A DNA stretch of 64,000 nt from Kitasatospora xanthocidica (GCF_014656195.1 NZ_BNBY01000017.1:115300-179299), one strand, 5' to 3'; counted from the stretch's first letter, positions 7,641-16,949 are shown. The notes: generated from the letters alone by a model not told the origin. Made by a program: numbers and translations.

Positions 7641-9407
7641 TTACAGGTACTGCCCCGTGTTGGCGACGGTGTCGATCGAGCGGCCGGACTCGGCGCCCTG
7701 CTTGCCGGTGACCAGCGTGCGGATGAAGACGATCCGCTCGCCCTTCTTGCCGGAGATGCGGGCCCAGTCGTCCGGGTTGGTGGTGTTCGGGAGGTCCTCG
7801 TTCTCCTTGAACTCGTCCACGCAGGCGGCGAGCAGGTGGGAGACGCGCAGACCGCGCTGACCGTGGTCGAGGAAGTCCTTGATGGCCATCTTCTTCGCGC
7901 GGTCGACGATGTTCTGGATCATCGCGCCGGAGTTGAAGTCCTTGAAGTACAGGACCTCCTTGTCACCGTTGGCGTAGGTGACCTCCAGGAAGCGGTTCTC
8001 CTCCGTCTCGGAGTACATCCGCTCCACCACCGACTGGATCATCGCGGCCACCGTGGCCGCGACGGAGCTGTCGTGCTCCTTGAGGTCGTCCGGGTGGAAC
8101 GGCAGCGAGTCCTTGAGGTACTTGGAGAAGATGTCCTTCGCGGCCTCGGCGTCCGGGCGCTCGATCTTGATCTTGACGTCCAGGCGGCCGGGCCGCAGGA
8201 TCGCCGGGTCGATCATGTCCTCGCGGTTCGAGGCGCCGATGACGATGACGTTCTCCAGGCCCTCCACACCGTCGATCTCGGCGAGCAGCTGCGGGACGAT
8301 GGTGTTCTCCACGTCCGAGCTGACACCGGAACCGCGGGTGCGGAACAGCGACTCCATCTCGTCGAAGAAGACGATGACGGGCGTGCCCTCGCTGGCCTTC
8401 TCCCGGGCCCGCTGGAAGACCAGGCGGATCTGCCGCTCGGTCTCGCCGACGTACTTGTTGAGCAGCTCCGGGCCCTTGATGTTGAGGAAGTAGCTCTTCC
8501 CCTGGGGCCGGCCGGTCACCTCGGCGACCTTCTTGGCCAGCGAGTTGGCGACCGCCTTGGCGATCAGCGTCTTGCCGCAGCCGGGCGGGCCGTAGAGCAG
8601 GACGCCCTTCGGCGGGCGCAGCTCGTACTCCTTGAAGAGGTCGGCGTGCAGGTACGGCAGCTCGACCGCGTCGCGGATCAGCTCGATCTGGTTGCTGAGG
8701 CCGCCGATCTGGCGGTAGTCGATGTCCGGGACCTCCTCGAGGACCAGCTCCTCGACCTCGGACTTCGGCACGACCTCGTACACGTAGCCGGAGCGGGGCT
8801 CCAGCAACAGGGCGTCCCCCGCCCGGATGGTGAGCTCGCGCAGCGGCTCCGCGAGGCGCACCACGCGCTCCTCGTCGGTGTGGCCGAGAACCAGGGCTCG
8901 CTCGCCGTCCTCCAGGACCTCCTTGAGGGTGACGATCTCGCCGATGCGCTCGAAGGCCATCGCGTCCACGATGTTGAGGGCCTCGTTGAGCATCACCTCC
9001 TGGCCGCGCCGCAGCTCGTCGAGGGCGACGTTGGGGCTGACGTTCACACGGAGCTTCCGCCCGCCGGTGAAGATGTCGGCGGTCCCGTCCTCGTTCGCGT
9101 CGAGGAAGGTGCCGAAGCCCGCCGGGGGCTGTGCCAGCCGGTCCACTTCCTCCTTGAGGGCCACGATCTGGTCGCGGGCCTCACGCAGGGTGGAGGCGAG
9201 CCGTTCGTTCTGGGCGGACACGCCGGCCAGGTTGGTCTGGAGCTCGACGATCCGCTCTTCGAGGATTCTCGAATTGCGCGGCGAGTCGGCGAGCTTGCGG
9301 CGCAGCACGGCGATTTCCTGCTCAAGGTACGAGACCTGAGCGGCCTCGTCGGAACCACGAGCGGGCCTGCCGGTGCTGCGGTTGTAGTCGTCATCGTGGG
9401 CTGCCAC
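7641..9407 (-). CDS. arc: Proteasome-associated AAA+ ATPase Arc (Mpa)
   Basis: 588 residues from GTG 9407 (MAAHDDDYNRSTGRPARG). An upstream in-frame GTG at 9416 has its GGAGGA touching the start codon, so 9407, about 8 nt from the Shine-Dalgarno, is preferred. An N-terminal coiled coil (SYLEQEIAVLRRKLADSPRN, about 25-60) recognises Pup. Tandem OB folds follow to about residue 230. Walker A is GPPGCGKT near residue 270 and Walker B is VIVFFDEMES, with sensor and arginine-finger region GASNREDMIDPAILRPGRLD. The C terminus ends QYL, the tail that docks into PrcA. The hexamer unfolds pupylated proteins and feeds them into the 20S core. Confidence 0.96.
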   Translation of the reverse strand: MAAHDDDYNRSTGRPARGSDEAAQVSYLEQEIAVLRRKLADSPRNSRILEERIVELQTNLAGVSAQNERLASTLREARDQIVALKEEVDRLAQPPAGFGTFLDANEDGTADIFTGGRKLRVNVSPNVALDELRRGQEVMLNEALNIVDAMAFERIGEIVTLKEVLEDGERALVLGHTDEERVVRLAEPLRELTIRAGDALLLEPRSGYVYEVVPKSEVEELVLEEVPDIDYRQIGGLSNQIELIRDAVELPYLHADLFKEYELRPPKGVLLYGPPGCGKTLIAKAVANSLAKKVAEVTGRPQGKSYFLNIKGPELLNKYVGETERQIRLVFQRAREKASEGTPVIVFFDEMESLFRTRGSGVSSDVENTIVPQLLAEIDGVEGLENVIVIGASNREDMIDPAILRPGRLDVKIKIERPDAEAAKDIFSKYLKDSLPFHPDDLKEHDSSVAATVAAMIQSVVERMYSETEENRFLEVTYANGDKEVLYFKDFNSGAMIQNIVDRAKKMAIKDFLDHGQRGLRVSHLLAACVDEFKENEDLPNTTNPDDWARISGKKGERIVFIRTLVTGKQGAESGRSIDTVANTGQYL

Positions 9408-9441
9408 GGTCCTCACCTCCTCCGGGGAGCTGGACGCTTCC

Positions 9442-9465
9442 AGACCCTACCTGGGACCAGGGGTC
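9442..9465. promoter_or_regulatory. Composite palindrome in the arc/ferredoxin divergent region
   Basis: CCTGG-GA-CCAGG (9450-9461) is flanked by GACCC and GGGTC half sites. It lies about 40 nt upstream of the arc start in the 284-nt divergent gap to the ferredoxin gene. It could be an operator or a leader hairpin of arc. Confidence 0.35.
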
Positions 9466-9691
9466 CGTAAACCCCTAGATCAAGAAAGATGGAACGGGCG
9501 TGTCCGATCTTCGCCCCAGCGTGCTTCCCCTCTGCTAAGGGGATACCCACCGCGCACCGCCCAAAGCGGGCCAGATGTATCGTCGAGCGAAGTGATATCC
9601 GATCGCGACCACGACGCGAGGTCCGATCGTTGTACGAATGGCGGGATTGCTCCCAGAAATGGGCGACCCGGGACAGAAACGGCAGGGAACC

Positions 9692-9997
9692 ATGTCGGTG
9701 ACCGAGCAGACTGCGGCGACGACCGAGGCGCTGGAGGTGTGGATCGACCAGGATCTGTGCACCGGCGACGGCATCTGCGTCCAGTACGCACCGGAGGTCT
9801 TCGAGCTGGACATCGACGGCCTGGCGTACGTGAAGGGCGAGGACGACGAGCTGCGCCAGCAGCCCGGGGAGACCGCCCCGGTGCCGCTGACGCTCCTTCA
9901 GGACGTGGTGGACTCGGCGAAGGAGTGCCCCGGCGACTGCATCCACGTGCGCCGGGTCGCCGACCGGGTCGAGGTGTACGGCCCGGACGCGGAGTGA
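9692..9997 (+). CDS. Small soluble ferredoxin
   Basis: 101 residues from ATG 9692; AGGGA lies just upstream. Cluster ligands fit a small actinobacterial 3Fe-4S/4Fe-4S ferredoxin: DLCTGDGICVQYAPEVF (Cys-x5-Cys) and a C-terminal KECPGDCIHV. One ligand of a full four-Cys motif appears replaced, as is common in ferredoxins that serve cytochrome P450s. It should carry single electrons in the cytosol. No P450 is encoded nearby, so the partner is unknown. It stands divergent from arc, and its stop is 28 nt from the convergent gene at 10026. Confidence 0.88.
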   Translation: MSVTEQTAATTEALEVWIDQDLCTGDGICVQYAPEVFELDIDGLAYVKGEDDELRQQPGETAPVPLTLLQDVVDSAKECPGDCIHVRRVADRVEVYGPDAE

Positions 9998-10013
9998 GGG
10001 TAGTGAGGGTGTA

Positions 10014-10038
10014 GGGCCGGGCCGCTCAGGCCTGGCCC
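10014..10038. terminator. Imperfect stem-loop between convergent genes
   Basis: GGGCCGGGCC and GGCCTGGCCC (one mismatch) flank GCTCA and overlap the stop codon of the minus-strand gene at 10026. A possible shared terminator. Confidence 0.4.
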
Positions 10039-10685
10039 GCCGGGGCGGCGGCCTGGGAGCGTTCCCAGCCGCCGCCCTTGCGCGTCCAGGTGAGGTCGAG
10101 TGAGATGTCGGGGCGGAAGCGCGGCACGTCCTCGCTCGAATACCCCTGCGCGTGGCCGGTGATGGCGCCGTCCGAACGCACCGCGAGCCGGCTCACGGTG
10201 AGGTTCTCGCGCTCGGTGAGCAGGGTGGCCAGGACCGTCGGGCGGTCGCCGGGGCCGAAGCCGAGCAGGAAGACGGAGTCCGGCGGGGTGCCGGTCTCGG
10301 CGCCGCAGTGCGCGGCGACCACCGTGCCGGGGCGTCCGTCGCCCAGCCGGGCGGGCACGCTGATCGCCGTCCTGACCGGGAACGGTCCGCAGTCGAGCGG
10401 GAGTTGGGCCAGGGCCGGATCGGGGGCCGCGGTCGCGGCGAGGGCCGCGGGGGCGCCGTGGGCGGGCACCGGGGTGCCGGTCGCCGGGGAGGCCGCGAGG
10501 GCCGCGCCCACCACCGCCCCGCAGCCGGCCAGGGCCACGGCCCAGTGCCAGGGCGCGGTCCGGGCGTGCCCGGACCGGGGGCCGCCCCGCGGTGTCTGCT
10601 GTCCAACCGTCGCCGTCGTCCCGACCGCGGTCTCCACCAGGCGTCCCCTCCAGAGTTCCAGGAGCTGGTCCGTTCGAGCGAGCAT
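10026..10685 (-). CDS. Hypothetical single-pass membrane protein
   Basis: 219 residues if ATG 10685 is used (MLARTDQLLELWRGRLVETAVG). The frame stays open to 10784, but the extra residues look non-coding. One hydrophobic segment (AVALAGCGAVVGAALAA, about residues 62-80) predicts a signal anchor with the remainder outside the cell. The outer part has two cysteines (LDCGPFPVR and AAHCGAETG) that could form a disulfide and ends with a strand-rich domain (DVPRFRPDISLDLTWTRKGGGWERS). I do not recognise a family. Codon bias is normal for the window, so it is probably real. Confidence 0.6.
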   Translation of the reverse strand: MLARTDQLLELWRGRLVETAVGTTATVGQQTPRGGPRSGHARTAPWHWAVALAGCGAVVGAALAASPATGTPVPAHGAPAALAATAAPDPALAQLPLDCGPFPVRTAISVPARLGDGRPGTVVAAHCGAETGTPPDSVFLLGFGPGDRPTVLATLLTERENLTVSRLAVRSDGAITGHAQGYSSEDVPRFRPDISLDLTWTRKGGGWERSQAAAPAGQA

Positions 10686-10927
10686 CGTCCCACACCGTGC
10701 CGGTGAACTCACGGCCGGGGAGCGCGTCATGGGGCAGGCCCACCCACGGCCCGCCGGGGAGCCCGTCATGGAACGGGCCTCCACCGAAGCCCGGCCGGCG
10801 AGCCGAAGGGGCGCGCCGGTGCCGAAAGGGAGAAGCGAGGAGGCCCGAGGGACGAGGGCCTTGGAGCGCCGACCGTCGGCACCGGGTCCGAGCGCCCCGG
10901 AGGCGAGCCGGCCACAAAAAAGGGGGC

Positions 10928-10959
10928 AGGGGCGGCACGAGATCGCTCGTGCCGCCCCT
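10928..10959 (-). terminator. Strong intrinsic terminator of the trmI gene
   Basis: Perfect 14-bp arms AGGGGCGGCACGAG (10928-10941) and CTCGTGCCGCCCCT (10946-10959) with a 4-nt loop. On the minus strand the stem is followed by a C-run and six T residues. It lies 20 nt after the stop codon of the 10980-11939 gene. Confidence 0.85.
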
Positions 10960-10979
10960 TGAGTCGGTACCGCGGAGGC

Positions 10980-11939
10980 TCAGCCCAGGTCGGGCTGGTC
11001 GTCCTCGCCGGCGCGGGCCGCCTTGCGGGCGGCGGCGCGCTCCTTGAGGGACGCCTCGGGCGACCCGTTGTCGTAGTCCTCGCCGTACGCGCCCTTGGCC
11101 GGGCGGCGGCGGCGCAGCGGCGGCTCCACGCCGTCCGCCAGGCGGCGGGCGGTGAGCAGGAAGCCGGTGTGGCCGATCATCCGGTGGTCCGGGCGGACCG
11201 CCAGGCCTTCCAGGTGCCAGGTGCGGACCATGGTCTCCCAGGCCTGCGGCTCGGTGTAGGTGCCGTGCTCGCGCAGCGCCTCGACGGTCTTCGACATCTG
11301 CGTGGTGGTGGCCACGTAGCAGCAGATGAGGCCGCCGGGGACGAGCGCCTTGGAGGCGACGTCCAGGCACTCCCAGGGGGCCAGCATGTCGAGGATGACG
11401 CGGTCGACGTCGGTCTCGACCAGGTTGTCCTGGAGGTCGCCGACGGTGAGCTTCCACGCCGGGTGCGGGCCGCCGAAGTAGCGCTCCACGTTGCCCTGGG
11501 CGATGTCGGCGAAGTCCTGCCGGCGCTCGTAGGAGGCCAGCATGCCCTGCTCGCCGACGGCGCGCAGCAGGTAGGTGCTGAGCGCGCCCGAGCCGACTCC
11601 GGCCTCGACCACGCGGGCACCGGCGAAGATGTCGGCCATCGCCAGGATCTGCCCCGCGTCCTTGGGGTAGATCACGGCGGCGCCGCGCGGCATGGACAGG
11701 ACGTAGTCGGGGAGCAGGGGGCGCAGCGCGAGGTACGGGACGTTCCCCGTGGTGCGCACGACCGTGCCCTCGGGGGCGCCGATCAGCTCGTCATGCGGGA
11801 ACGCACCCTTGTGGGTGTGGAACTGGTTCCCGGCCTGGAGCGTGAACGTGTAGTGGCGACCCTTGGGGTCGGTCAGCTGGACCTGGTCCCCGACCTGGAA
11901 GGGCCCGCGTCGGCGGGTGGCACCGGTCGGTTCGGACAT
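10980..11939 (-). CDS. trmI: tRNA (adenine-N1)-methyltransferase TrmI
   Basis: 319 residues from ATG 11939, with AGGA 8 nt upstream; GTG 11945 is a weaker alternative. The N-terminal beta domain (GPFQVGDQVQLTDPKGRHYTF) precedes a Rossmann SAM-binding fold (ARVVEAGVGSGALSTYLLRAVGEQG, about residues 105-130). The catalytic region is DRVILDMLAPWECLDVASKAL. The tetramer methylates N1 of A58 in the tRNA T-loop. The C-terminal 40 residues are a basic and acidic low-complexity tail not needed for the fold. The gene sits between unrelated neighbours and ends at a strong terminator. Confidence 0.92.
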   Translation of the reverse strand: MSEPTGATRRRGPFQVGDQVQLTDPKGRHYTFTLQAGNQFHTHKGAFPHDELIGAPEGTVVRTTGNVPYLALRPLLPDYVLSMPRGAAVIYPKDAGQILAMADIFAGARVVEAGVGSGALSTYLLRAVGEQGMLASYERRQDFADIAQGNVERYFGGPHPAWKLTVGDLQDNLVETDVDRVILDMLAPWECLDVASKALVPGGLICCYVATTTQMSKTVEALREHGTYTEPQAWETMVRTWHLEGLAVRPDHRMIGHTGFLLTARRLADGVEPPLRRRRPAKGAYGEDYDNGSPEASLKERAAARKAARAGEDDQPDLG

Positions 11940-12008
11940 ACGCACAATCCTAAGGGAAGCGGACCGCCCCGCCTCACCAGCCCCTGGCGGCGGCCGTCGT
12001 CCCGGGCG

Positions 12009-13220
12009 TCACCGGCCGCTGACGGCCGAGGTCAGGCGCTGCTCGATGTCGCTGAGCGCGGCGACGCCGTACACCCGGCCGTCGGCCTCGACGACCAGGT
12101 ACTCCCCCGCCGGGGTGGCCTGGACGGCCCGCAGCAGGTCCTCGCCGGCCAGGTCGGCGTCCAGCCGCAGGCCGGGCTCCAGGTCGCGGGCGTACGGGCC
12201 GACGGCGACCCAGGGGCGGCGGTGCTCCGGCACCTCCCGCGCCTTGGACTCCCGGAGGATGGCGATCGGCTCGCCCCGGCCGTCCACCACGACCACGGCG
12301 CCGGCCCGGGCCTCGCGGGCGCGGCGCATCGCCTCACCGAGCGAGGTGTCGGCGGTGACCTCGACGGTGCGGCGGGCCAGGTCGCGCAGCCGCAGGCCGG
12401 GCAGCGCCTCCTTGAGCCGGGCGTTGCGCACGCTGCCGGTGGCGCCGTTCCAGATGATCGCGGCGAGCACGGCGGCGAGCACCGCGTCCACCAGGGTGTC
12501 GGTGGTGGTGCGCTCGACCCCGCGGGCGGCGCTGATCAGCGGCAGGCCGATCAGGACGGCGACCGCCAGCACCCGGCCGACCCAGGCGGCGGCCACCGTG
12601 CCCGCCATCGGCCGGCCGGTGATCGCCCAGACGACGGCGCGCAGCATCCGCCCGCCGTCCAGCGGCAGGCCGGGCAGCAGGTTGAAGGCGGCGACCACCA
12701 GGTTGGACACCATCAGGCCCGTGAGCAGCACCCCGGGCACGCTGGACAGCTCCACGGCCCGCACCGCGAGGTAGAACACCCCGCCGAGCGCCAGCGAGAG
12801 CAGCGGGCCGACGAAGGCCAGCCAGAACTCCCGCCAGGGCGTGGTGGCCTCCTTCTCGATCTCGGAGACGCCGCCGAAGAACTGCAGCTGGATCCGGCGC
12901 ACCCCGAGCCCGTAACGCAGCGCTACCAGGGTGTGGGCGAGCTCGTGGACCAGGACGGAGGCGTAGAAGGCGACGGCGAAGGAGAACGCGACCAGGTAGC
13001 GGGTGGCACCGAGGTCGGGCAGCACGTCGTTCAGCTGGCCGCCGAACACCCAGGTGATCAGCGCGGCGATGACGAACCAGGAAGGGGTGACGTAGATCGG
13101 CACGCCGAAGGGCCGGCCCATCAGGAGGCCGCTGCGGCGCTCCGGCGGCGGCCCGGCCGGGCGTTTGCGGTCGTCCTGCGGTGGCTGGTCGGAGGTCTGC
13201 TGCCCCCTGCTGTCGCTCAC
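12009..13220 (-). CDS. Site-2-protease family M50 metalloprotease with CBS domains
   Basis: 403 residues from GTG 13220, with AGGGA about 8 nt upstream. Several transmembrane helices span residues 40-260. The zinc motif HELAH is near residue 93, and LDGG near residue 188 supplies the third metal ligand, typical of intramembrane proteases that cut within lipid bilayers. Residues 290-403 form a CBS pair (VTADTSLGEAMRRAREARAGAVVVVDGRGEPIAI and EYLVVEADGRVYGVAALSDIEQRL) likely to bind a nucleotide regulator. The CBS-fused form is common in actinobacteria. The substrate, perhaps an anti-sigma factor, is unknown. It is divergent from the RecB-like gene at 13389. Confidence 0.9.
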   Translation of the reverse strand: MSDSRGQQTSDQPPQDDRKRPAGPPPERRSGLLMGRPFGVPIYVTPSWFVIAALITWVFGGQLNDVLPDLGATRYLVAFSFAVAFYASVLVHELAHTLVALRYGLGVRRIQLQFFGGVSEIEKEATTPWREFWLAFVGPLLSLALGGVFYLAVRAVELSSVPGVLLTGLMVSNLVVAAFNLLPGLPLDGGRMLRAVVWAITGRPMAGTVAAAWVGRVLAVAVLIGLPLISAARGVERTTTDTLVDAVLAAVLAAIIWNGATGSVRNARLKEALPGLRLRDLARRTVEVTADTSLGEAMRRAREARAGAVVVVDGRGEPIAILRESKAREVPEHRRPWVAVGPYARDLEPGLRLDADLAGEDLLRAVQATPAGEYLVVEADGRVYGVAALSDIEQRLTSAVSGR

Positions 13221-13388
13221 CGTGATCCCTTCGGTCGTCTCCCCCGTCGTGCCCCGGTGCGCCCACGCTACGTGATCGTGGCGCTCCGGCGCCGCGCGCC
13301 CCTCCCGGTGCTCTCATACCCACTGCGCGGGCCGTGGTGGCAGCACCGTGGCAGCGGGATGACAGCAAAGGGCAATAGGGTCGTAGCC

Positions 13389-14279
13389 ATGCAGCAGACC
13401 GACACCACCAGCGCCACCGGGGCCCCGGTGCGCCCGGCGGCGCCGCCGACCGGCCTGTCCCCGTCCCGGGCGGGGGACTTCCTCACCTGTCCCCTGCTGT
13501 ACCGGCTGCGGGTGATCGACCGGCTCCCCGAGCCGCCGAGCGCGGCGGCCACCCGGGGCACGCTGGTGCACGCGGTGCTGGAGCGGCTGTTCGACAGCCC
13601 GGCGGCCGAGCGCACGCCGGAGCGGGCGTTGGGCCTGCTGCGCCCGCAGTGGGAGCGGCTGCTCGGTGAACGGCCGGAGCTGGGCTCGTTGTTCCCGGAA
13701 GGCCCGGAGGACCCGGACGGCGCGGCGCTCACCCGCTGGCTGTCCGACGCCGAGAAGCTGGTCGGCCAGTGGTTCCGGCTGGAGGACCCGACCCGGCTGC
13801 ACCCGGTGGAGCGGGAGCTGTACGTGGAGACGGCCCTGGAGTCGGGGCTGCTGCTGCGCGGCTACATCGACCGGGTCGACGTCGCCCCGACCGGCGAGGT
13901 CCGGCTGGTGGACTACAAGACCGGCCGGGCGCCCTCGCGGGACTTCGAGGGCAAGGCGATGTTCCAGATGAAGTTCTACGCGCTGGTCGTGTGGCGGTGG
14001 AAGGGCGTGATCCCCAAGCGCCTCCAGCTGGTCTACCTCGGCGGGGGCGGGGACGTGGTCAGCTACGACCCGGACCAGGCCGACCTGCTCGCGGTGGAGC
14101 GCAAGCTGCAGGCGCTGTGGGAGCGGATCGGCCACGCGGTGGCCACCGGGGACTTCCCGGCCACCCGCAACCGCCTCTGCGACTGGTGCGACCACCGGGC
14201 CAGCTGCCCGGAGTTCGGCGGCACCCCGCCGCCGTACCCGCTGCCGCTGTCCCGTACGCCTGACGAAGACGATCGATGA
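13389..14279 (+). CDS. RecB-family PD-(D/E)XK exonuclease with Fe-S cysteines
   Basis: 296 residues from ATG 13389 (MQQTDTTSATGAP). A frame open far upstream is an antisense shadow of other genes. Nuclease motifs appear in order: GTLVHAVLERLF (His motif), RVDVAPTGEVRLVDYKTG (Asp...Asp-x-Lys core) and QMKFYAL (the RecB QxxxY motif). Cysteines in DFLTCPLLYRLRV and CDWCDHRASC give the C...C-x2-C-x5-C pattern of AddB/Cas4-type iron-sulfur nucleases. It should be a stand-alone DNA end-processing exonuclease with no fused helicase. The family is certain; the biological role is not defined. It ends 43 nt before the response regulator. Confidence 0.92.
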   Translation: MQQTDTTSATGAPVRPAAPPTGLSPSRAGDFLTCPLLYRLRVIDRLPEPPSAAATRGTLVHAVLERLFDSPAAERTPERALGLLRPQWERLLGERPELGSLFPEGPEDPDGAALTRWLSDAEKLVGQWFRLEDPTRLHPVERELYVETALESGLLLRGYIDRVDVAPTGEVRLVDYKTGRAPSRDFEGKAMFQMKFYALVVWRWKGVIPKRLQLVYLGGGGDVVSYDPDQADLLAVERKLQALWERIGHAVATGDFPATRNRLCDWCDHRASCPEFGGTPPPYPLPLSRTPDEDDR

Positions 14280-14322
14280 GGACGATCCCAACGGGGGATC
14301 CGATGAACGAGGAGTGTCCTAG

Positions 14323-14994
14323 GTGACGATCCGTGTGCTGCTGGTCGACGACCAGCCGCTGCTGCGCACCGGTTTCCGGATGATCCTGGAGGCCGAGTCC
14401 GACCTGGTGGTGGTCGGTGAGGCCGGCGACGGTCAGCAGGCGCTGGACCAGGTGCGGGCGCTGCAGCCCGACGTGGTGCTGATGGACATCCGGATGCCGC
14501 GGATGGACGGCGTCGAGGCGACCCGCCGGATCGCCGGCCCGGGTCGGGACGGCCCGGCGAAGGTCCTGGTGCTGACCACCTTCGACCTGGACGAGTACGT
14601 GGTGGAGGCGCTGCGCGCGGGCGCCAGCGGCTTCCTGCTGAAGGACGTCCCGGCCGAGGAGCTGGTGCAGGCGATCCGGGTGGTCGCGGACGGCGCGGCG
14701 ATGCTGGCGCCGAGCATCACCCGCCGGCTGCTGGACATGTACGCCACCAAGCTGCCGTCGGGCGACGAGGCGCCGCCGCAGGCGCTGAGCGCGCTGACCG
14801 AGCGCGAGCTGGAGGTGCTGAAGCTGGTGGCGCGGGGGCTGTCGAACGCGGAGATCGCGGCCGAGCTGTTCGTCAGCGAGACCACCGTGAAGACCCATGT
14901 CGGCCACGTGCTGACCAAGCTGCAGCTGCGCGACCGGGTGCAGGCGGCCGTGTACGCGTACGAGAGCGGGCTGGTGCGCCCGGGCAGCCTGTAG
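14323..14994 (+). CDS. NarL/LuxR-family response regulator without adjacent kinase
   Basis: 223 residues from GTG 14323, with AGGAG 9 nt upstream. The receiver domain occupies residues 1-120: VDDQ near the N terminus, phospho-acceptor Asp in VVLMDIRMPRMDG, the Thr of VLTTF and Lys of FLLKD. A LuxR-type HTH follows (ALTERELEVLKLVARGLSNAEIAAELFVSETTVKTHVGHVLTKLQLRDR, about 155-205). All key receiver residues are intact, so it should be phosphorylatable. No histidine kinase gene is adjacent, so it is an orphan regulator in this window. It faces the oligopeptide-binding protein gene across a large hairpin. Confidence 0.94.
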   Translation: MTIRVLLVDDQPLLRTGFRMILEAESDLVVVGEAGDGQQALDQVRALQPDVVLMDIRMPRMDGVEATRRIAGPGRDGPAKVLVLTTFDLDEYVVEALRAGASGFLLKDVPAEELVQAIRVVADGAAMLAPSITRRLLDMYATKLPSGDEAPPQALSALTERELEVLKLVARGLSNAEIAAELFVSETTVKTHVGHVLTKLQLRDRVQAAVYAYESGLVRPGSL

Positions 14995-15041
14995 CCGGCC
15001 TGTAGCGGCCTCCGCGGCCGGTGACGGCCCGCGGAAACGTC

Positions 15042-15095
15042 ACGGCGGCCCGTCCGCCGCTCCCCGTGGTGAGGGGGCGGTGGACGGGCCGCCGT
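15042..15095. terminator. Long bidirectional hairpin between convergent genes
   Basis: ACGGCGGCCCGTCC (from 15042) pairs with GGACGGGCCGCCGT (to 15095), and CCGC/GCGG plus CCCC/GGGG extend the stem to over 20 bp with two mismatches. It lies between the response regulator and the substrate-binding-protein gene, so it can stop transcription from both sides. Confidence 0.8.
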
Positions 15096-15105
15096 CCTGT
15101 GCGCG

Positions 15106-16704
15106 CTACTTGGCGCTGCGGCTGATCTCCCAGAAGCGGAAGAAGCCGGTGGTGTCGACGGTGGACTCGACGCCGGTGACGTACGAACGGGCCGCGTAGA
15201 AGGCCTTGTTCTGGTACAGCGGGATCAGCGGGACGCTCTCGGCCTCGATCTGCTGGATCTGGCCGTAACCGACCGCGGCCGCGCTGCGGTCGGCCTGCTT
15301 GAGGCCGTCCGGCACCAGCTTGCCGCTGATCCGCGGGTCGTCCCAGCCGTGGTGGTAGGCACCGCCGTTGACCAGCAGCGGGGCGATGTAGTTGTCCGGG
15401 TCCGGGTAGTCGGCGAACCAGCCGATGACGTAGGCCTGGTACTTGCCGTCCGCCCAGCCCTTCTTGTACGCCTCCCAGTCCGGCTCCTGCTGGACCGTGA
15501 CCTGGAAGAGGCCGCCGGCCTCCAGCTGCTTCTTCAGCGTCTCGGCCTCGTTGGCGCCGGCCCGCGAGCGGGACCAGGTGAGGTTGAGCTTGACCGGGGT
15601 CGGGACCTTGGCGTCGGTGAGGATCTTCTTGGCCTTGGCCACGTCCTGCTCGCCGTAGCGGTCGAAGAAGGCGGTGGTGTGGCCGGTGACGCCGGCCGGG
15701 ACCATCGCGTACAGCGGCTGGACGGTCCGGGCGAAGACGTCGCGGGCGAGCGCCTTGCGGTCCATCAGCTGCGCGGCGGCCTGGCGGACCGCGGGGTTGC
15801 CGCCGACCGCGTCCTTGGTGTTGAAGACCAGCGAACGGGTGTCGTTGCTGTCGCCCTCGGTCACCTGCAGGTCGGTCTTGCCGCCCTGCTGGTCGGAGCG
15901 GATCTGGGCGGCGGTGTTCGGCTCCAGGCTGTTGTCGGTGAGGTCGACGTCGCCCTTGTCCAGCGCGGCCTTCAGGTCGTCGGCCTTGTCGAAGTACCGG
16001 ACGGTGAACTTGGTGTTCCGCAGCTTGGCCTCGCCGCCGTACTTGTCGTTGGGCGACAGCACGACCTTGCCGACCTGCTTGCCGCTGTTCTCGACCGAGT
16101 CGATGCGGTACGGGCCGGAGCCGACCTGCTTGTCGTTGGCCAGCGCCTTGTCGGCCGGGTAGACCTGGTGGTCCACGATGGCCCCGGCCGGGGTGGCCAG
16201 CTTGGCCGGCAGGGTGGCGTCCGGCGCGGAGAGGTGGAACAGCACCTCGTTGTCGCCCTTGGCCTCGACGGACTTGATCGAGGAGAGCAGCGAGACCGGC
16301 CCGTTGTCGTCGTTGATCTTCTTGGTGCGCTCGATCGAGAACACCACGTCCGCGGCGGTCAGCGGGTGGCCGTTGGAGAACTTCTGCCCGGGCCGCAGGG
16401 TGCAGTGGTACTCGGTGGCCTCGCCGCCGGTGAACTCGCAGGACTGCGCGGCGTCCGGGCTCGGGTTGCTGGCGGCCGCCGGGAAGGTCAGCAGCGACTG
16501 GAAGGTGTTGCGCATGACCAGCCAGGAGCCGGAGTCGTAGGAGGTCGCCGGGTCCAGGGTGCCGGTCAGCTGGGCGGTGCCCATGGTGATCGACTTGCCG
16601 CTGTCCCCCTTCACGGCGTCGGTCACCGATCCGCAGCCGGCCACCGTCACGGCGACCAGACCGGCACAGCCGAGTACTGCGAGGCGTTCAGCTGAAGTCT
16701 TCAC
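15106..16704 (-). CDS. ABC transporter oligopeptide/dipeptide-binding lipoprotein
   Basis: 532 residues from GTG 16704, with AGGA 8 nt upstream and a clean lipoprotein signal: TSAERLAVLGCAGLVAVTVAGC, lipobox VAGC. An upstream open stretch to 16926 is not needed. The mature protein has the SBP family 5 fold: LDPATSYDSGSWLVMRNTF near the start, then LRPGQKFSNGHPLTAADVVFSIER, and a closing lobe with QAYVIGWFADYPDPDNYIAPL. It should capture peptides or similar ligands outside the cell for an ABC permease. No permease or ATPase genes are adjacent, so it is a solitary binding protein. Confidence 0.92.
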   Translation of the reverse strand: MKTSAERLAVLGCAGLVAVTVAGCGSVTDAVKGDSGKSITMGTAQLTGTLDPATSYDSGSWLVMRNTFQSLLTFPAAASNPSPDAAQSCEFTGGEATEYHCTLRPGQKFSNGHPLTAADVVFSIERTKKINDDNGPVSLLSSIKSVEAKGDNEVLFHLSAPDATLPAKLATPAGAIVDHQVYPADKALANDKQVGSGPYRIDSVENSGKQVGKVVLSPNDKYGGEAKLRNTKFTVRYFDKADDLKAALDKGDVDLTDNSLEPNTAAQIRSDQQGGKTDLQVTEGDSNDTRSLVFNTKDAVGGNPAVRQAAAQLMDRKALARDVFARTVQPLYAMVPAGVTGHTTAFFDRYGEQDVAKAKKILTDAKVPTPVKLNLTWSRSRAGANEAETLKKQLEAGGLFQVTVQQEPDWEAYKKGWADGKYQAYVIGWFADYPDPDNYIAPLLVNGGAYHHGWDDPRISGKLVPDGLKQADRSAAAVGYGQIQQIEAESVPLIPLYQNKAFYAARSYVTGVESTVDTTGFFRFWEISRSAK

Positions 16705-16949
16705 GGGGCGCGTCCTTATCGGTGGCACGAAACCCGAGTAGCGTGCCATATCGAACACGCACGACCGATACCCGCGCAGATGACGTTTGGGACACGGCGG
16801 TTCAGGGCAGCACCTCGCGCTCGACGAGATGTCAGCCAATGCCCCATTTCTCCCTCGATCACCTCGGACCGGGGCCCCGTCCTGCCGTGTACCGGCCGGT
16901 AGGGCCGGGCCGCAATGAGAGGACAATCACACTCGCAGGGGTGGGTGAC

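Noticed and set aside
10959..13388. Long N-terminal extension of the RecB-like frame
   Set aside because: Runs antisense through trmI and the M50 protease; true start is ATG 13389.
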